The position numbers and the translations under genes are program-made. The notes below the pieces were generated by a model. The model did not search any database, was not told where the DNA came from, and saw only the letters and a list, made by a program, of their open reading frames with translations. Below are positions 1 through 14,162 of a DNA stretch of 64,000 nucleotides, in pieces; positions within the stretch are counted from its first letter, which is position 1; the number at the start of each line of letters is the position of its first letter. The stretch covers positions 12,708,144 through 12,772,143 of the forward strand of contig CM055114.1 of assembly GCA_029204225.1 (NCBI GenBank). Reading direction: 5' to 3'. This stretch comes from Diphasiastrum complanatum (lineage: Eukaryota; Streptophyta; Lycopodiopsida; Lycopodiales; Lycopodiaceae).

Positions 1-1240
1 CTTTATAAATTAAAAAGGAAATTTGCCTATGTTGCTAGCACAAAAAATAAGAAGAACAATGTCTGGCACTAGAGACTAGGACATCTAGGGCTAGCAGGTC
101 TGAGAACACTAGCAAAGGAAAAACTCATGAGGGATTTTGATTTTGATATTCATTCTGATATTGCAAGATATGATGCTTGTTTGTATGGGAAACAAACTAG
201 GGAGCCATTTGCAAGTTTTGAAGATAAATGTGAGCATCAGTTGTTAAATCTAGTCCACTCTGACCTGTGTGGACCTATGGAAGTAACATCGTTAGAGACT
301 ATGTCATATTTATAGATGACTATTCTCGGATGATATTCATAGAATTCTTAAAGACTAAGAGTCAAACTTTCAGTGCTTTCCAAGACTTCAAGAGGCAGGT
401 GCAAAATAAAGAGACTCAAAATGGATAATGGCGGAGAGTATAGAAGCAATGTCTTTGATGATTTCTGCAGTGCTCATGGAATAAAATGAGAATTCACGGT
501 GCCATTCACACCACAACAAAACGGGCTTGCGGAACGCAAGAACAGAAAAATTATGGGAAAGGTCAAATGTATGCTACATCATGGTGAAATATCAAAAATT
601 CTATGGGCAGAGGCTGATAATACTATTGTGCATGCCATAAACAGGTCACCAACAAAAGCACTCAAGAGGAAGACACCATACGAAGAATGGCATGGGCGTA
701 AACCCACTCTTAGTTATCTAAGGGCTTTTGGTTGTACTGCTTTTGGCCTAATACCAAGTGAAAACAGCAATAAGCTAGACCAAAGCTCCATTAAATGCAT
801 GCTTGTTGTGTATGCAGATGATGCCAAGGCATACAAGTTATACCATGAGGGATCAAATGAAGTCTACATTTCCAGGGATGTTGTTTTTCATGAGGAAGAT
901 GCGTGGCAGGCAAAAATAGAGAATGAACAACAAAACAATCAAAGCCTACAGACTCTTGTCCTGAATGAATCACCTAAGGGAGCTGAAGACAATGACAGGG
1001 CAGGAATAGCCGAAGAAGGGACAGTTGATCAAGGAACGGATTAAATGATAGAGCAGCCTAAGGAGATGGAACTCAGACGATCCATAAAACAAAAGTAATC
1101 TAGGGATATGGTATTTCTGATAACGTATGAAATGATAAAGGAACCCAATGCCTACAGGGAAGCTATAAAGAGCCTGGACTGGAATCTATGGAGGGAGGCA
1201 ATGATTGAGAAAATGCACTCAATAGAGAGGACTCAAGCGA
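1..1240 (+). pseudogene. Ty1/copia pol remnant (pre-integrase, integrase, start of RT)
   Basis: The first 330 bases read as a GAG-pre-integrase region, with WH then an in-frame stop, RLGHLGLAGLRTL, and C-L-Y-G-K-Q. An integrase core follows (FIDDYSRM, then MDNGGEYRSN) and continues as PFTPQQNGLAERKNRKIMGK and RAFGCTAFGLIP near 500-770. A RT-side linker (EPNAYREAIKSLDWNLWREA) ends abruptly at about 1240. There are at least three internal stops or frameshifts. The RT core, RNase H and LTRs are missing, and the element also starts before the window. A dead copy; the family is certain from the integrase motifs. Confidence 0.9.
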
Positions 1241-1559
1241 GTCAAACTCAGGCGTTTCAAACTTGCCAAGAATTGATGGAAGCCTTGCTTAAGCTTTGAG
1301 TATTAATTGCTCTCAGAGACTTATTTTTATGGATGTTGAAAAATATTTTCTTGAATCAACACAACTGTTCATTTGCGTCTCTTAAACTACATTTTTACTT
1401 GAATAGACATAATCGTTTATTTGCTTTTCATAAACACCTTTTCACATGAGTGAATTGTCCTCAATACAGGTTTTCTTTCGTGTTGATCCACAAAATGAAC
1501 CTTTATATGTTATATTGGGTGTGAATGGAGTATTAATTAAACGTTGGGATAAAGACACA
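1241..1559. other. No recognisable feature
   Basis: AT-rich sequence between two opposed copia remnants. I see no coding potential, LTR boundary or structured RNA. Confidence 0.5.
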
Positions 1560-2830
1560 AGTCAAATCATTTAGCTCTTGTTGCCCCCTCCTTTTCTTGA
1601 TGTGATTTGCCTAGTATGCATCCCATGAAGATAGGCTCCTCTTTATGATCCAAATTAGACAGCCCTTTCACCATCTTCAACTTATGAAGCAATAAAAACT
1701 CCCAAAGTTTAGGTGACCTAGGGGCCTACGCCATATATCACTTTGAGAAGTTGTGATTGCTACTAATCCATTTCACTTGGAAACCATGACGTTCAGCTTG
1801 TCCAAACCACATTATTGTTGTGAAAACCATCTACAATCACTTTGTAGCCCTATTTTACATCTTTGACGTGACGTTCTTCTTGCTAAATTCAACCTTTAAC
1901 ATGTGATCAGTCATTGTTCCAACAACAAGCAAACTTTTTTGCAAGCTAGAAACATATAAGACATTCTTGATTATCTTGATCTGACCATCAAAAAATTGTA
2001 TAGCCTGAATACCAATGCCTTGAACTTGGCACTCATCTCCGTTTGCTTGAGCAACCTCGTCCCATCATTTTCTAGCTTTATAGCTTTGAGCCAAGACTGA
2101 TTTCTTATCGCGTACAGTCATGAGTCTATGAACCAGATTATTTTCATTATCTAGAAAGTTTTCTAATGCCAATGTCTCTATTGACATTGTCCTTGGTAAG
2201 AATAGTGAGTTGCTTCACTTTGCTCTTTTTGATGTCCACCTTCTTGCGACAATCTCTCGCCCAATGGCCTGGCTCCTGACAATAGAAGTATTTTCCTTTT
2301 CTTTCTTTCCTGATGATGATCCTTGATTGTCTTCATCAACATTTGGCTTCCTTTGTTGCTTCCGGAATTTGCGTTTTCCCTTGGCTAACATTACTTGATC
2401 TTCATATTGGTAGTTGATAGCAGGTTTACTACCTCATGCCTTTGTTCCTACTACAACACAATGCCATGAAGATCTTTGAAGGTAGGCAATCTCTCCCTCG
2501 ACACAATGCTTGAGAACATTTGAAAGGTTTTTTTGAAAATCCACTCATTACTGCATGTACCAATTCTAAATCCTATGTTGGTTTTCCAATCGTGGTGAGT
2601 TGGTCTCTCAATCCCTTGATCCATGTGAAACATGAACTTGCATTTTCATTTTTCTCCATGCAAATATTATTTAGTTTTGTCCTTAAGAACATCATCCGCA
2701 ATGGATTTGTCATCTGATCCTGTGTCCAAGCACCTCTCAGTAGAACATCTCTTTGAGTATCACCTATCAAATTTTTTTAATAGTGGCCCCCTTGCCGCTT
2801 ACCTGGCAAATCCATAGCCAAGATGTCTTT
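1560..2830 (-). pseudogene. Ty1/copia gag-protease remnant, minus strand
   Basis: Read on the minus strand from 2830 down. A gag region (NPLRMMFLRTKLNNICMEKN, then FTWIKGLRDQLTTIGK) is followed by a decayed zinc knuckle near 2230-2290 (YFYCQEPGHWARDC, first Cys changed to Tyr). Then come NVLYVSSLQKSLLVVGTMTD near 1900-1960, a broken pre-integrase start (GHLNFG near 1700), and MVKGLSNL plus GCILGKSH near 1600-1670. Several frameshifts; integrase, RT and LTRs are absent. It faces the remnant at 1-1240, so the two are probably independent insertions. Confidence 0.85.
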
Positions 2831-4100
2831 AGAACATAAAATGCCCTTTGCCACACACTACTAACTTTGGCCCCCTGAAAGAAAAAAATCACCTTTCACA
2901 TTCTCTGAGCAGTTTTCCCATGACAATCACTTTAGTTTTGGATACCATACTTGTGAGTACAGTCTGGGTGCCATTTGGGTCAATTCCATTAAGTATAGTT
3001 AAGTCCTTTAAATTGACTTTCATCAATCACCTCTTCAATAGATTTTCTGGTGAAGGTCTCGTAGAATTATGGTAGAAATGTCAATAGGTAAGGTTTGTAA
3101 CAAACTTTGTAATGGTTGTAAGAAAGTTTTGATGTTTGTGTTCTTCTACATAGAGCTCTTGCATGAAATAAACATCTTGTGCATTTGTTGAATGTTGTTT
3201 TTATGAATTCACAGTCATGTAGTTTGCAAGATAGTTTGCAAGAGGGTTAGTAATATATACATGTCATATTTACCGATGCAAGATATTGTATGAAATGTCG
3301 ATTGAAAATATTTTCCAAGATGTCTCTCGCAAGCATAATATGTTATATGTCATGAGACTATAATCTTTCAAAATGTTTTAAATATAGTGTGGACATACCG
3401 ATTTTGTCTTGAAAGTTTGTGTTATGATATATGTCGACGTTTTATGTTTGGAAGTTTGGGATTAGTTTTCGAGGATGTTGATGTTAGCAATGTTGCATTT
3501 CAATTGTCCTTTTAGGTGAGCATGGAAATGTTTTTGTTGATGGGTTTCATTACATGTAGGTTTTCTTTTCGCCAGCGATCTTTGACATATATACACTTAT
3601 CATCACTTGTCTAAACTTCCACTTTACTTAAGTACAATGGCTGTCGCCAGCAATCCACTACATGTGTACTATGTTGAATGATAGTTTTTGCTACAATAAC
3701 ACATAGACCTCTCTGTTGTCAGCGGTCTATTCACTTAAGCTATCTAATGAGTGATGAAAGTTCACCCTTAAAATCCAGCGATGATCCTACACAAGTTTTA
3801 TTCTATTCCACAAAACTATAGCCTAGAAGCTTGCAAAAGAGGCTAACAGCTGAATACACAACATGCATAAAACTTTTGTTATCATCTCTCATGCTCTTCT
3901 CATACATGTGTTCAATGCTAACTTGTGCTTTATGTATTCTTTGTGCCGCTGCTAATTATATTGGAGATGGTTTTCTTGTAAATCACTTCTTTCGATTTGT
4001 TCCAAATTGTGTTATTGTCCAATTGTTCAATTTAATTTTTTTTATTTACATGGTAGAACACTTGTAAGAGACCTTCAATAGGCAACGAGAAGCTGTTTTG
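2831..4100. other. No recognisable gene
   Basis: Short ORFs on both strands without recognisable motifs. On the minus strand near 3830-3960 a protein-like string (EHMYEKSMRDDNKSFMHVVY) follows the unknown ORF at 4104-4386 and may belong to the same decayed gene. Confidence 0.4.
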
Positions 4101-4103
4101 CAT

Positions 4104-4386
4104 CTAAAAGACAAACATAATGGATCCATTCAGCAATTTATCAAAAAGAGTTTCAATTTCAGTCTCTAATAACCCTTGTAGAGGCCACACAAGATATCGA
4201 ATTATTGATTTCAAATCGTTCTTGGTGATGGGTTTTATTTCACCCTTTGAATTTAGCAAAGATCTGTCTACCCACTTTCTAATCAATTTCATCCACTTTT
4301 TCCAAACATTATCAGAAGAAAACAACACACAATAAAATTCCTTTGTCTCTTTCTGCCGCATCACGTCTTCCAACCTTGATTTGTAA
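4104..4386 (-). CDS. Unknown exon-like ORF
   Basis: The minus strand has a tgtattttag acceptor at about 4387 followed by AYKSRLEDVMRQKETKEFYC. It continues through VWKKWMKLIRKWVDRSLLNS and SIIRYLVWPLQGLLETEIET to a stop at 4104. The charged, tryptophan-bearing composition looks like real protein. Upstream, about 4505-4670 on the same strand, is another protein-like stretch (ALNELNDEYKLKSSFPELLH), and a gt lies at 4505, so an intron of about 120 bp is possible; that upstream piece contains stops. I do not recognise the family. It may be a decayed host gene or part of a DNA transposon. Confidence 0.35.
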
Positions 4387-4814
4387 GCCTAAAATACAAT
4401 GAATTATTTGCAATTAGATCAATCACAATAGTTCACAAAGATAAACAATAGTACACATAACAATACAATAGGCTTGAACTTAGCCTCTATATAAAAACAT
4501 GTACCTTCCACTTGTCGCATGTTCACCCACCTCCAACCGGTCACTGTGGGCATCCCCAAAATTTCCATTGCATTCGAGCTTGATGGAGTAATTCTGGAAA
4601 AGAACTTTTCAACTTGTACTCATCATTTAGCTCATTCAATGCCCTAGATACATGCACGCATTCTGTTGGAACAATTAGAAAATCTAGTCAACTATATTAA
4701 CGACATGGGAGTCTGCATCTGCTGAAGTTCTTGATGCATATATGACACGTGTTAGAATAGGTTTATATAGGTGTGAGTTTTTGTCCAGTGTCCCCAAACG
4801 ATTCATGAGAAGCA

Positions 4815-5510
4815 GTAGATGCGTGAGTATCCTCACCATTCTATTATAGGATCTCTTATGTACGTCGTGATCTGTACCAGGCTAGACATAACTTTTGCAG
4901 TCAACTCTCTCAGTGAGTATATGACTAATCCTAGTATAACACATTGGAAGGCTCTTATCATAGTCATAAGATATCTTCGAGTTACTATGGACTTTTGCAT
5001 TTGTTATGGAGTAGTCGGCAATGACAAACTCAATTTACTCAGTGGTTACACAGATGCGAGTTGGGCAGGAGATGTAGATACTCGAAAATCCAATTCTGGA
5101 TTTACATTCTTCCTCAACAATGGTCCAGTAGCAATCAATCTTTGATAGCTCTATATTTCACTGAATCAGAGTATATTGCAGTCTCTCAAGCTACAAAGGA
5201 AGCAATTTGGTTGAGAAACTTACTCTCAGATATCGGTCTGATCCAATATGTTCCGACAATATTATTTTGTGATAATCAAAGTGCCATCGCTTTATCAACC
5301 GACCCTAGATTTCATTCCAGGAGTAAGCACATTGAACTAAAGTATCATTTCGTCAGAAGCAAAATTCTCAACGAAGAGGTCAGATTGCAGTACTGTAGAA
5401 CGCAAGATATGACAACAGATGTTTTTACTAAAGCATTAAGTTTGGAGTCACACAAAAGATTCTATGTAGAACTAAGTTTGAAAGACAAAGCATTCAAGGA
5501 TTCAGATTAA
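4815..5510 (+). pseudogene. Ty1/copia RT tail and RNase H
   Basis: The first part (HHSIIGSLMYVVICTRLDIT) is the end of the copia reverse transcriptase. RNase H follows with YTDASWAGD, a +1 frameshift at about 5120-5145, then TESEYIAVSQATKEAIWLRN, FCDNQSAIALSTDP and SKHIELKYHFVR. The active-site D, E and D are all visible, but in two frames. The stop at 5508-5510 is followed at once by a polypurine tract and an LTR. The element is cut at its 5' side near 4815. Confidence 0.92.
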
Positions 5511-6430
5511 AGGGGAGTGTTGGATTATTCTCTTTCTTACCAATCGACTAATCGATTTTAATCTTCATCCATTGATAATCCAGTTCTGCGAATGTTTCCG
5601 TGTGTTTACACAGTCTATAGAATTACAAATGTTTTTACACAATCTGTAGAAATACATGGAGTTTACGACAGTGTCGCATTTTTTCACTTTTTTCAAAGAG
5701 CCTTAAATGTTAAGAAAATGACACTGGCAAAGTGTGAGGCAACCCTAAATGAGGTTTAAGAGCACCTCTTTCTTTTTCGCATTTTTCACCTTTTCGCGAA
5801 AAATCCGACAGTGTCGCCTGTGGCATTTTAGTTCATTTCTGCAAAATACAATTTAGTTCATTTATGCAAACAAAACGTTTAAGGCCAATTTTACCACTTA
5901 TCAACAATCAATGACAAGGACTGGATGGATGTCAACTGATCACTAGTCAACTGGCGATCACAATTGACGACCTAATTTCTAAGTGTAAATAGTTGTTCAT
6001 ATTTACACAAAAAACGATCAGATTTTAAGATTATGAGAAGCATTTGGATAGTTAGCTCTCTCTCTCTCTCTCTCAAGCCTGCGAGCTTGAACACTCGTGA
6101 GCATTCTAGCTCACTTCTTAGAATTATTTTAGAGATTGCTATTGCACTATTGCTTCTCAGCATTGCACTTAATTCAGACTTTCATTTTAGCCGCTCAGAG
6201 ATAGCATAGAGTACGCGGCTTCGATTCACAACTTATTGTACTCATTTACTTCTGTTACGTTTTCATACTGAATCAATACTATCCTTCATTGCGTTCAGTT
6301 TTCGTCTCAAAATGTATGCATTTCTATATTTCTTCACGACTAATTATTTGTCTGATAATTTTCGATGCTTAATTGTTTGGCTATGTAATCACTATAGTAT
6401 TGGCGACTTCGAAGTCAGTTACTATATATC
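5511..6430 (+). mobile_element. Polypurine tract and 3' LTR of the 4.8-kb copia remnant
   Basis: AAAGGGGAG at 5511-5519 is a typical polypurine tract. The LTR opens TGTTGGATTATT at 5519. The LTR end is not fixed, because the 5' LTR is missing and no partner exists for comparison; 6430 is a guess. A (CT)10 run lies at 6055-6074. The repeated phrase gacagtgtcgc occurs near 5670 and 5805. Confidence 0.6.
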
Positions 6431-6653
6431 CGCAATTTTTGCCATCACGACAAGAATTACAGAAAAAAAATTCTGTAATTTTTTTGGCTAGCGTCGACCA
6501 TAGCATCGATTACCGGAAGTCGAATTGCTTGCGCGTCGCGGTTTCTTTTTATTTCGATTTTCGATTTTTGGGCGCGAAGAGGAGGATATTTTTGCGCCTA
6601 GCGGTGGTGATGCTCTCTATGACTCTTCTAATGATGCTTGATCTTTCTTATGC

Positions 6654-6957
6654 TTTTTTGTCACAATCAAGCTCTCTACCTTTTCACCATAGCCAGGGCT
6701 TCGAGAAAAAGTGGAGCATTGGACAAAAAGGTGAGCACCATAGCCAACATTCAAAAGTTTATTTGTTTTTCTTTGATACATTTGTGTTTATTGTTTTTTA
6801 TGTTCTTTTGTCACAGCCAAAGCTCTTTACCTTCTCACCATAGCCAAGGCTTGAGCAAAAAGTTGAGCATTGGACACAAAGGTAAGCACCATAGCCAACA
6901 TTCAAAAGTTTACTTGTTTTGTTTTGTTACATTTGTGTTTATTGTTGTTTATGTTCT
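6654..6957 (+). repeat. Two diverged tandem units of about 151 bp
   Basis: The unit beginning ttttgtcacaatcaagctct near 6655 recurs near 6806 as ttttgtcacagccaaagctc. Both share accatagcca, gagcattgga and ccatagccaacattcaaaag in the same order. The whole stretch is T-rich and shows no plausible gene. Confidence 0.8.
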
Positions 6958-7689
6958 TTTCTCTCTCTCATTGATACTCTTTTGTTTTTTTTCAAAAGGG
7001 TGTAAGGCTTGGGGGGAGTAAAGTAAGTTTTTTGAAAATCTTGATGACTCTCTATCCTTTTCTCTCTCATCTTTTGTTTTCCTTTCATTAGAGTTAAAGT
7101 AGTTTGAGTAAAGCTTGGAGTAAAGCTTGCTCTCCCTCTCTCTCTTTGTCTCTGTCTCTGTCTCTCTCTCATTGACACTCTTTTTTCTCACTTTTATTAC
7201 ACTATCCTCAATTTGGAGTAAAGTTTTTTGGGATAAAGCTTTTGAAACAAAGTTTTTGGAGACAAGGTGAGCATTGTTTATTGTGAATCTTGTTTCTTTG
7301 TTCTGTTGAAATATTGTTGTTTTGTGTTATTAAAATCTTGTTGCTTTGTTTGTGGGTATTTTCTTTCAATTGAAACTTTCTAAAATAATGTGAAGAGCAT
7401 ATGCTACAACTTAATAAAGATAAACATTTTCAATCATGAAAACAAGTAAGACAGTTGAAAAGGGCTGTAGTGTTTAGAGTTTAGATTAAAGGATTTATAT
7501 AAAGGGTATACATGAGGACATGATATAAGAGATTTAGAGTAAAAGATTTAAATTAAAGATTTAGAAACCGTGGATTATCAGAGAGAAATTGAATAAAAAG
7601 AGAATAAAGTTTATGTTTAGGTCGGTGGTTATAGTTAGTTTTATGTTTTATGTTCATCATTGTTATCTTAATCGTAGTTCATTTTTAAT
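6958..7689. other. Low-complexity CT- and T-rich DNA
   Basis: Contains short (CT)n and TCTG-type runs near 7130-7170 and repeated taaagcttg/aaagtttttgg phrases at 7090-7260. No gene is seen. The end (atatgcag before 7696) may be an intron acceptor for the following pseudogene. Confidence 0.5.
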
Positions 7690-7695
7690 ATGCAG

Positions 7696-9754
<2,059 letters not shown>

Positions 9755-9954
9755 ATGAAAATGATGAAAAGTTTATCCCAGATTAGTTCGCTTTCTCATT
9801 TATTCTTTCTCTCTCTCTCCATCTCTTTCTTTTGAAACTTGGTACGGTCCTAGCTATCTACATAAAGAGAGGGAGAAGGAGAGAGACAAATAGAGAGAAA
9901 GAGAGAATGAGAAAGAGAGAAAGAATGAGATATATTTCTTATTTCAGTTTTGAT

Positions 9955-10285
9955 CATGCATCATGTTGTTGTAGTGGAAGATCCAATGCTACAACAATTG
10001 GGTTCAGCTCAACCGTTATCTACAGTTAAAGAGATTTAACCTCACTTCTTTCTAAGAGTCTAATTATTACACATGTACTTTGAGATACAAGACAATGCAT
10101 GGGATGTCATACTCTAAATTGTGAAAGCCTTATAAAAAGTATGGACCTCATTAGAGTGATAAAGATAAGTTTTCTAACAATTTCATAATCTTTTTCATAT
10201 GTCATGTAGCCTGCAACTATAAAGAAGGATCCGACGCCACAACAGTCATGTTTAGCTCAGCCATTATCTGAGGTAAAGAACTTTT
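9955..10285 (+). repeat. Duplicated exon-like segment ending in (C/A)TCTxxxGTxAAG
   Basis: gaagatccaatgctacaaca (9977) followed by gctcaaccgttatctac recurs at about 10227 as aggatccgacgccacaacag followed by gctcagccattatctg, each leading into g(t/g)taaag. Both are preceded by a T-rich stretch. They look like tandemly duplicated short exons of the upstream transposon gene (reading MLQQLGSAQPLS and TPQQSCLAQPLS). Confidence 0.6.
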
Positions 10286-10291
10286 TATCAA

Positions 10292-10310
10292 GGTTTAGGG
10301 TTTAGGGTTG
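10292..10310 (+). repeat. Short interstitial telomere-like run
   Basis: gtttagggtttagggttgg contains two plant telomere-type TTTAGGG units. It is too short to mean a former chromosome end. Confidence 0.5.
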
Positions 10311-10319
10311 GTGATATTT

Positions 10320-10904
10320 TTTGCAATTTTAGCCAACAAATTGCAGGTATTTATTCACAATTTTTTTGGCAAAAATTGTCAAAACAATTGCAGAAATTCA
10401 TTTTCGTAATTTTTTTTCAAAATAGTGTCAAAAGTTTGCAGAATATAAATTGCGAATTTATTTTTCTCAATTTTTATACATTATTTTGAAAAAAAATTAC
10501 GGAAATGAATTTCCACAATTTTTTTTTTGCAATTTTTGCACAAAAAATTGCAGAAAAATATCCGCAATTTTTGCCATAACAATTGCAAAAATGAATTTTT
10601 GCAATTTTTTTGACAATTTTTGCCCAAAAAATCTGGCAAAAAATATCAGCCAAACAAATTGAGGAAACAAATTGTATAAATAAATCCGCAATTATTATGC
10701 CAAAAAAAATCGCGGATGGGTTTTCGCAATTTTTTTATTGTTAATTTAGCCATTAAAATTGCGAAAAATTAGCCAAAAAAATTGTGGGACCAAAATTGCG
10801 GATTTGCCAAAAAAAAATTGAGAAAACCGTTTCCGCAATTTTTTTGGCAAAAATTGCGGAAATTTCCGCAATTTTTGCTATTTTTTTTTTGCAATTTATC
10901 CTCC
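10320..10904. repeat. AT-rich tract of short inverted repeats (GCAATTTTTxxCAAAAATTGC)
   Basis: The phrases gcaatttttttggcaaaaat, ccgcaattttt and their complements alternate through the tract, so a transcript from either strand could fold into many hairpins. It ends where the neighbouring copia integrase is cut (about 10905). A shorter piece of the same type (tatccgcaatttttgcca) lies near 6428-6445. No coding function is seen. Confidence 0.75.
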
Positions 10905-12500
10905 TTAATATCTTAATCTTGGTATTAAGCTGATTTTCTACCAAAGTCTTGAACTTTACAAAAGAATCAAACACCATAACTTTGCTAGACAAGAGGTACA
11001 TCCAACAATATCTAGAATAGTCATCAATGAAGATTACATAATATTTGGCACCACCATTAGACTCATGTGAAAAGCTATGAACATCCGAGTGGATGAGTTC
11101 AAGAGGAGAGCTTGATCTTGATGTAGATCTTGAGAAGGGTAGTTTGTGAGCCTTTGAGAGGCTGCATACTTCACATGTCTTCTCACACTTTGACAAATGC
11201 TTGGGGAGCCCAACTGCAAGCTCCTTTGCACACATCCATGGCTTTGAAGTTGGGGTGGCCCAACCTTTTGTGCCATAGTTCCACCTTTGATAACTCCGCC
11301 TTTGCCAAGTTAACACTCTACACTGCAATATTAGCATCAAGCTTAAACAATCTACCTTGCTTAAAGCCTTTGGCTATACATTCATCATTTCTAAGGATGG
11401 AACAAACTCCATGCTTAAATTGTATATCAAGGCCATTATCTATTGATTGGCCAACACTAAGCAAATTCTTGGTTAACTTAGGAACATAAAGAACATTTTC
11501 AAGATTCATCCTTTTGGATGATCCAACATACAATAAAATGGTTCCTATTTCACTTATCTTACATTCTTGACTAATTGCAGTATGGATTGATCTATGTAAA
11601 TCATTGTAAAAAAGTAAAGTGGAGAAATTGTCCTTTTGATATGTCATGTGGGAACTAGCCCCACTATCAATCCACCAAGAATCATTGGTGTTGCTCTTGG
11701 ATGATAGTGGGTTGTTGAAAACCATCAAGGATGACTCTTCTTCATCCTCCTCTTGATGTGCAATGTTGCTTTGTTTGCTCTCTTGTGCCTTCTTCTTCTT
11801 GAGACATTTTGATGCCAAATGTCCTTTCTTTTCACAGAAAAAACATTTGTACTTGGACTTGTCTTTGATCTTGCCCTTTGGGATTGAAGCCTCATCCTCC
11901 TCCTTGCTCTCCTTGAAGTGCTTCTTCTTGCCATTGGTCTTCTTCTTGCCTTTGAATGAGAAATTAGCTTTCTCATCACCATCCCGCGGAGAAATAACAT
12001 TCATTCTTGCATTGGTATGCATCATCCTACACTCTTCAGCCACTAATACCATGAAGCTTTTCTATAGTGGGCAAAGTGTCTTGGATTGCAAAGCTTTGGA
12101 CCAAATTTGAAAAGTCACTCCCTAGACCATTAAAGACAATCTGAACAAGCTGACCATCTTGAATCTTGTCTCCAATGAAAGTTAACTCTCTATTGAGAGA
12201 CTTGATTCTGAGCACATAATCTTGTGCACTCTCATCGTTCCTCTTCATGCTTTGTAAAATCTGATTTCTAAGCATGAGAACCCTCGAAGTGTTACTAGAC
12301 TCATAGATTGATTTTAAAGATTTTCAAGCTCTTTAGCACTTTTACATGATGATACTTCCCTCAAAATATCATTGCTTACATTTGACTTAATACAGTGAAG
12401 TGCAAGCCTAGACCTCTTCTTGTATCTCACTAATTCCTGTAGACTAGTAGCTGATGCCATGCCCCTGACCTGTCGATGCAATGTCTCATCACCCAAAAAG
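10905..12500 (-). pseudogene. Ty1/copia gag-protease-integrase remnant, minus strand
   Basis: Read from 12500 down. Gag: YKKRSRLALHCIKSNVSNDI, then RNQILQSMKRNDESAQDYVL and LVQIVFNGLGSDFSNLVQSF. Zinc knuckle: CFFCEKKGHLASKC, near 11830-11790. Protease: WWIDSGASSHMTY, near 11680-11640. Then NVLYVPKLTKNLLSVGQS, a pre-integrase region with CEVCSLSKAHKLPF, and the start of the integrase core (HSDVHSFSHESNGGAKYYVI, FIDDYSRYCWMY) ending at TKIKILR. The first integrase Asp positions are present; the rest is replaced by the inverted-repeat tract. Frames change at about 12275, 12045 and 11325. RT and LTRs are absent. Confidence 0.92.
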
Positions 12501-13787
12501 GGTTTCCAGTAGAGATGAAGTTGAGAGCCGAGTCTGAGAGCACGAGAATTATACTGCTAGGCTAAAATATACAGTTGTGAGCTTCATGGTATGTCCCGAA
12601 AGATGGATAGCCATGTGGGAGCTAGCAATTTCGACTAATCTCAACTTGAGTTATGTTTTTAATAAAGAGGCCTCCTTTTATCTAGTAAGAGGTGGAACTC
12701 AACCTATTATAGATTAGGGTTCACTTAGTTGCAAGAGGTGGACCCCAAAATAAGATACAATTGGGTTCTACAGCTCGTGGGTATAGATAGAGACCTACAC
12801 CATGAGTTTCATAGCATGTATTTTGTATTGAAATATTGTTGCTTTGTTAATTGAAGTTTCTACTACTTGCATTTCTTTCCATGCTCCATCTTCATGCATA
12901 TAGTTTGGGTACTGATGTATGAATGTGTTTCTTGTTGATTTCTCTTTTAAGGATTGGTTTGGGATTAGTATCAGGTAGATGTGTAGGGCTTGGAGGCTGA
13001 TCCATCATTCTACTCAATTCAGATGCTTCTTAGTTATCGGCTCCCTTAGGAGTTCTTCTTACAATTGTTGAGTGACAATTGTAGGAAGCACTTTGTAGGA
13101 CCTGTGATTTCAGTTTTAAAAAGAGTGTGTTGATTCTGTGATTCTAGTAGGAGTAGATTTAGTTTAGTTCTCTGATGTTTCTGTAGATTAGTTTAGTAAT
13201 TATCTGCAGACTGTAATAATAAAGCAAGAATTGAAGTAGTCTGTAGAAAGTAGGAATCGAGTTCTGATAGATCCTATATCCAAGTTGAGCTTCCATTGCC
13301 AGTAAAGGATCGAGATCCAGTCGTAGGTGTGCCTTTGATAGGCGGGACACACTACCATTGTACTACAACCAGACAGTCGCTAGAGTCCATAGCAGACTCG
13401 TTACCAGGCAGATCTGTTGCTTAGCAGACTCTCTGTCAGAAGAATAGCAGCACACAAGGCCAGAATCGCTGCAAATAGAGGAAGAAGAACTCTCTTCCAC
13501 AAAACTCTTCAACCGAATCTTCACTAAGGAGCTCAAACCAAGTCTCCTTGACCGAGAGGTTCAACCAAAGTTTTCCACCGTAGCCACTACCTGGCATCCA
13601 CTCTCTGATGCATGAATTTTTTGTTTGACAAGCACTCTGCATTTATCAACTCTCTGTAAATGGCAAGTCATAATTGTAAAATAGATCCAACATGAATTTT
13701 TATTTATCCATCTCTGGATTACCTTTGTAGAGAGTTTGGGATATTTATGCATATCCAAGTTTTTGAGAGATCCATCTCATTTCAAAG
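12501..13787. other. No recognisable gene
   Basis: Mixed sequence with no motif I recognise. Phrases such as tgtttctgtagattag and ctgttgcttagcagactctctgtcag suggest decayed LTR or leader sequence, but no paired LTR was found. Confidence 0.4.
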
Positions 13788-14162
13788 TTGATTCCTGCTT
13801 ATAGTAGAGATATTGCTCTTCGAGTCAACTATAAAGAATTTGTGAAAAATTTGGTCCACATATTTCCACTTAGTCCTCCACCAAATGTTCTACCTCAGTG
13901 CCACGACCAAGTGCTCTCACAGGGTGCTACGGTCACCTCGACTTCTGCCCAATCCCGTGATCAAGCTTCAACAACATCTTTCAACCAAGGAATTCTAGCC
14001 GAAGCACTTAACCAAAGACTCAACCAACTACATCAACTGAAAGACCAGCCAAATGAGTCCTTCATTCAATACAAGTCCAGCTTGGATACTATTAACGATC
14101 CAAAGCTACCAACTGCATGTGCCTATATCACCAAATGTGTAGCAATGAGACAATGTTCATGA
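13788..14162 (+). pseudogene. Possible gag-like ORF, family unknown
   Basis: The ORF reads LAEALNQRLNQLHQLKDQPN and ESFIQYKSSLDTIND before a stop. A shifted frame continues with MKRNVDCMPDQQDQANITCH to about 14250. Repeated leucine/glutamine helices followed by E-S-F-I-x-Y resemble retroelement capsid segments, but no zinc knuckle or protease follows. Uncertain. Confidence 0.3.

Noticed and set aside
10292-10310. Telomere relic
   Set aside because: Only two TTTAGGG units, a length easily reached by chance in AT-rich DNA.
11725-12110. ORFs in other frames over the copia gag (both strands)
   Set aside because: They are shadows of the real minus-strand gag-protease frame, which carries CCHC and DSGA motifs.
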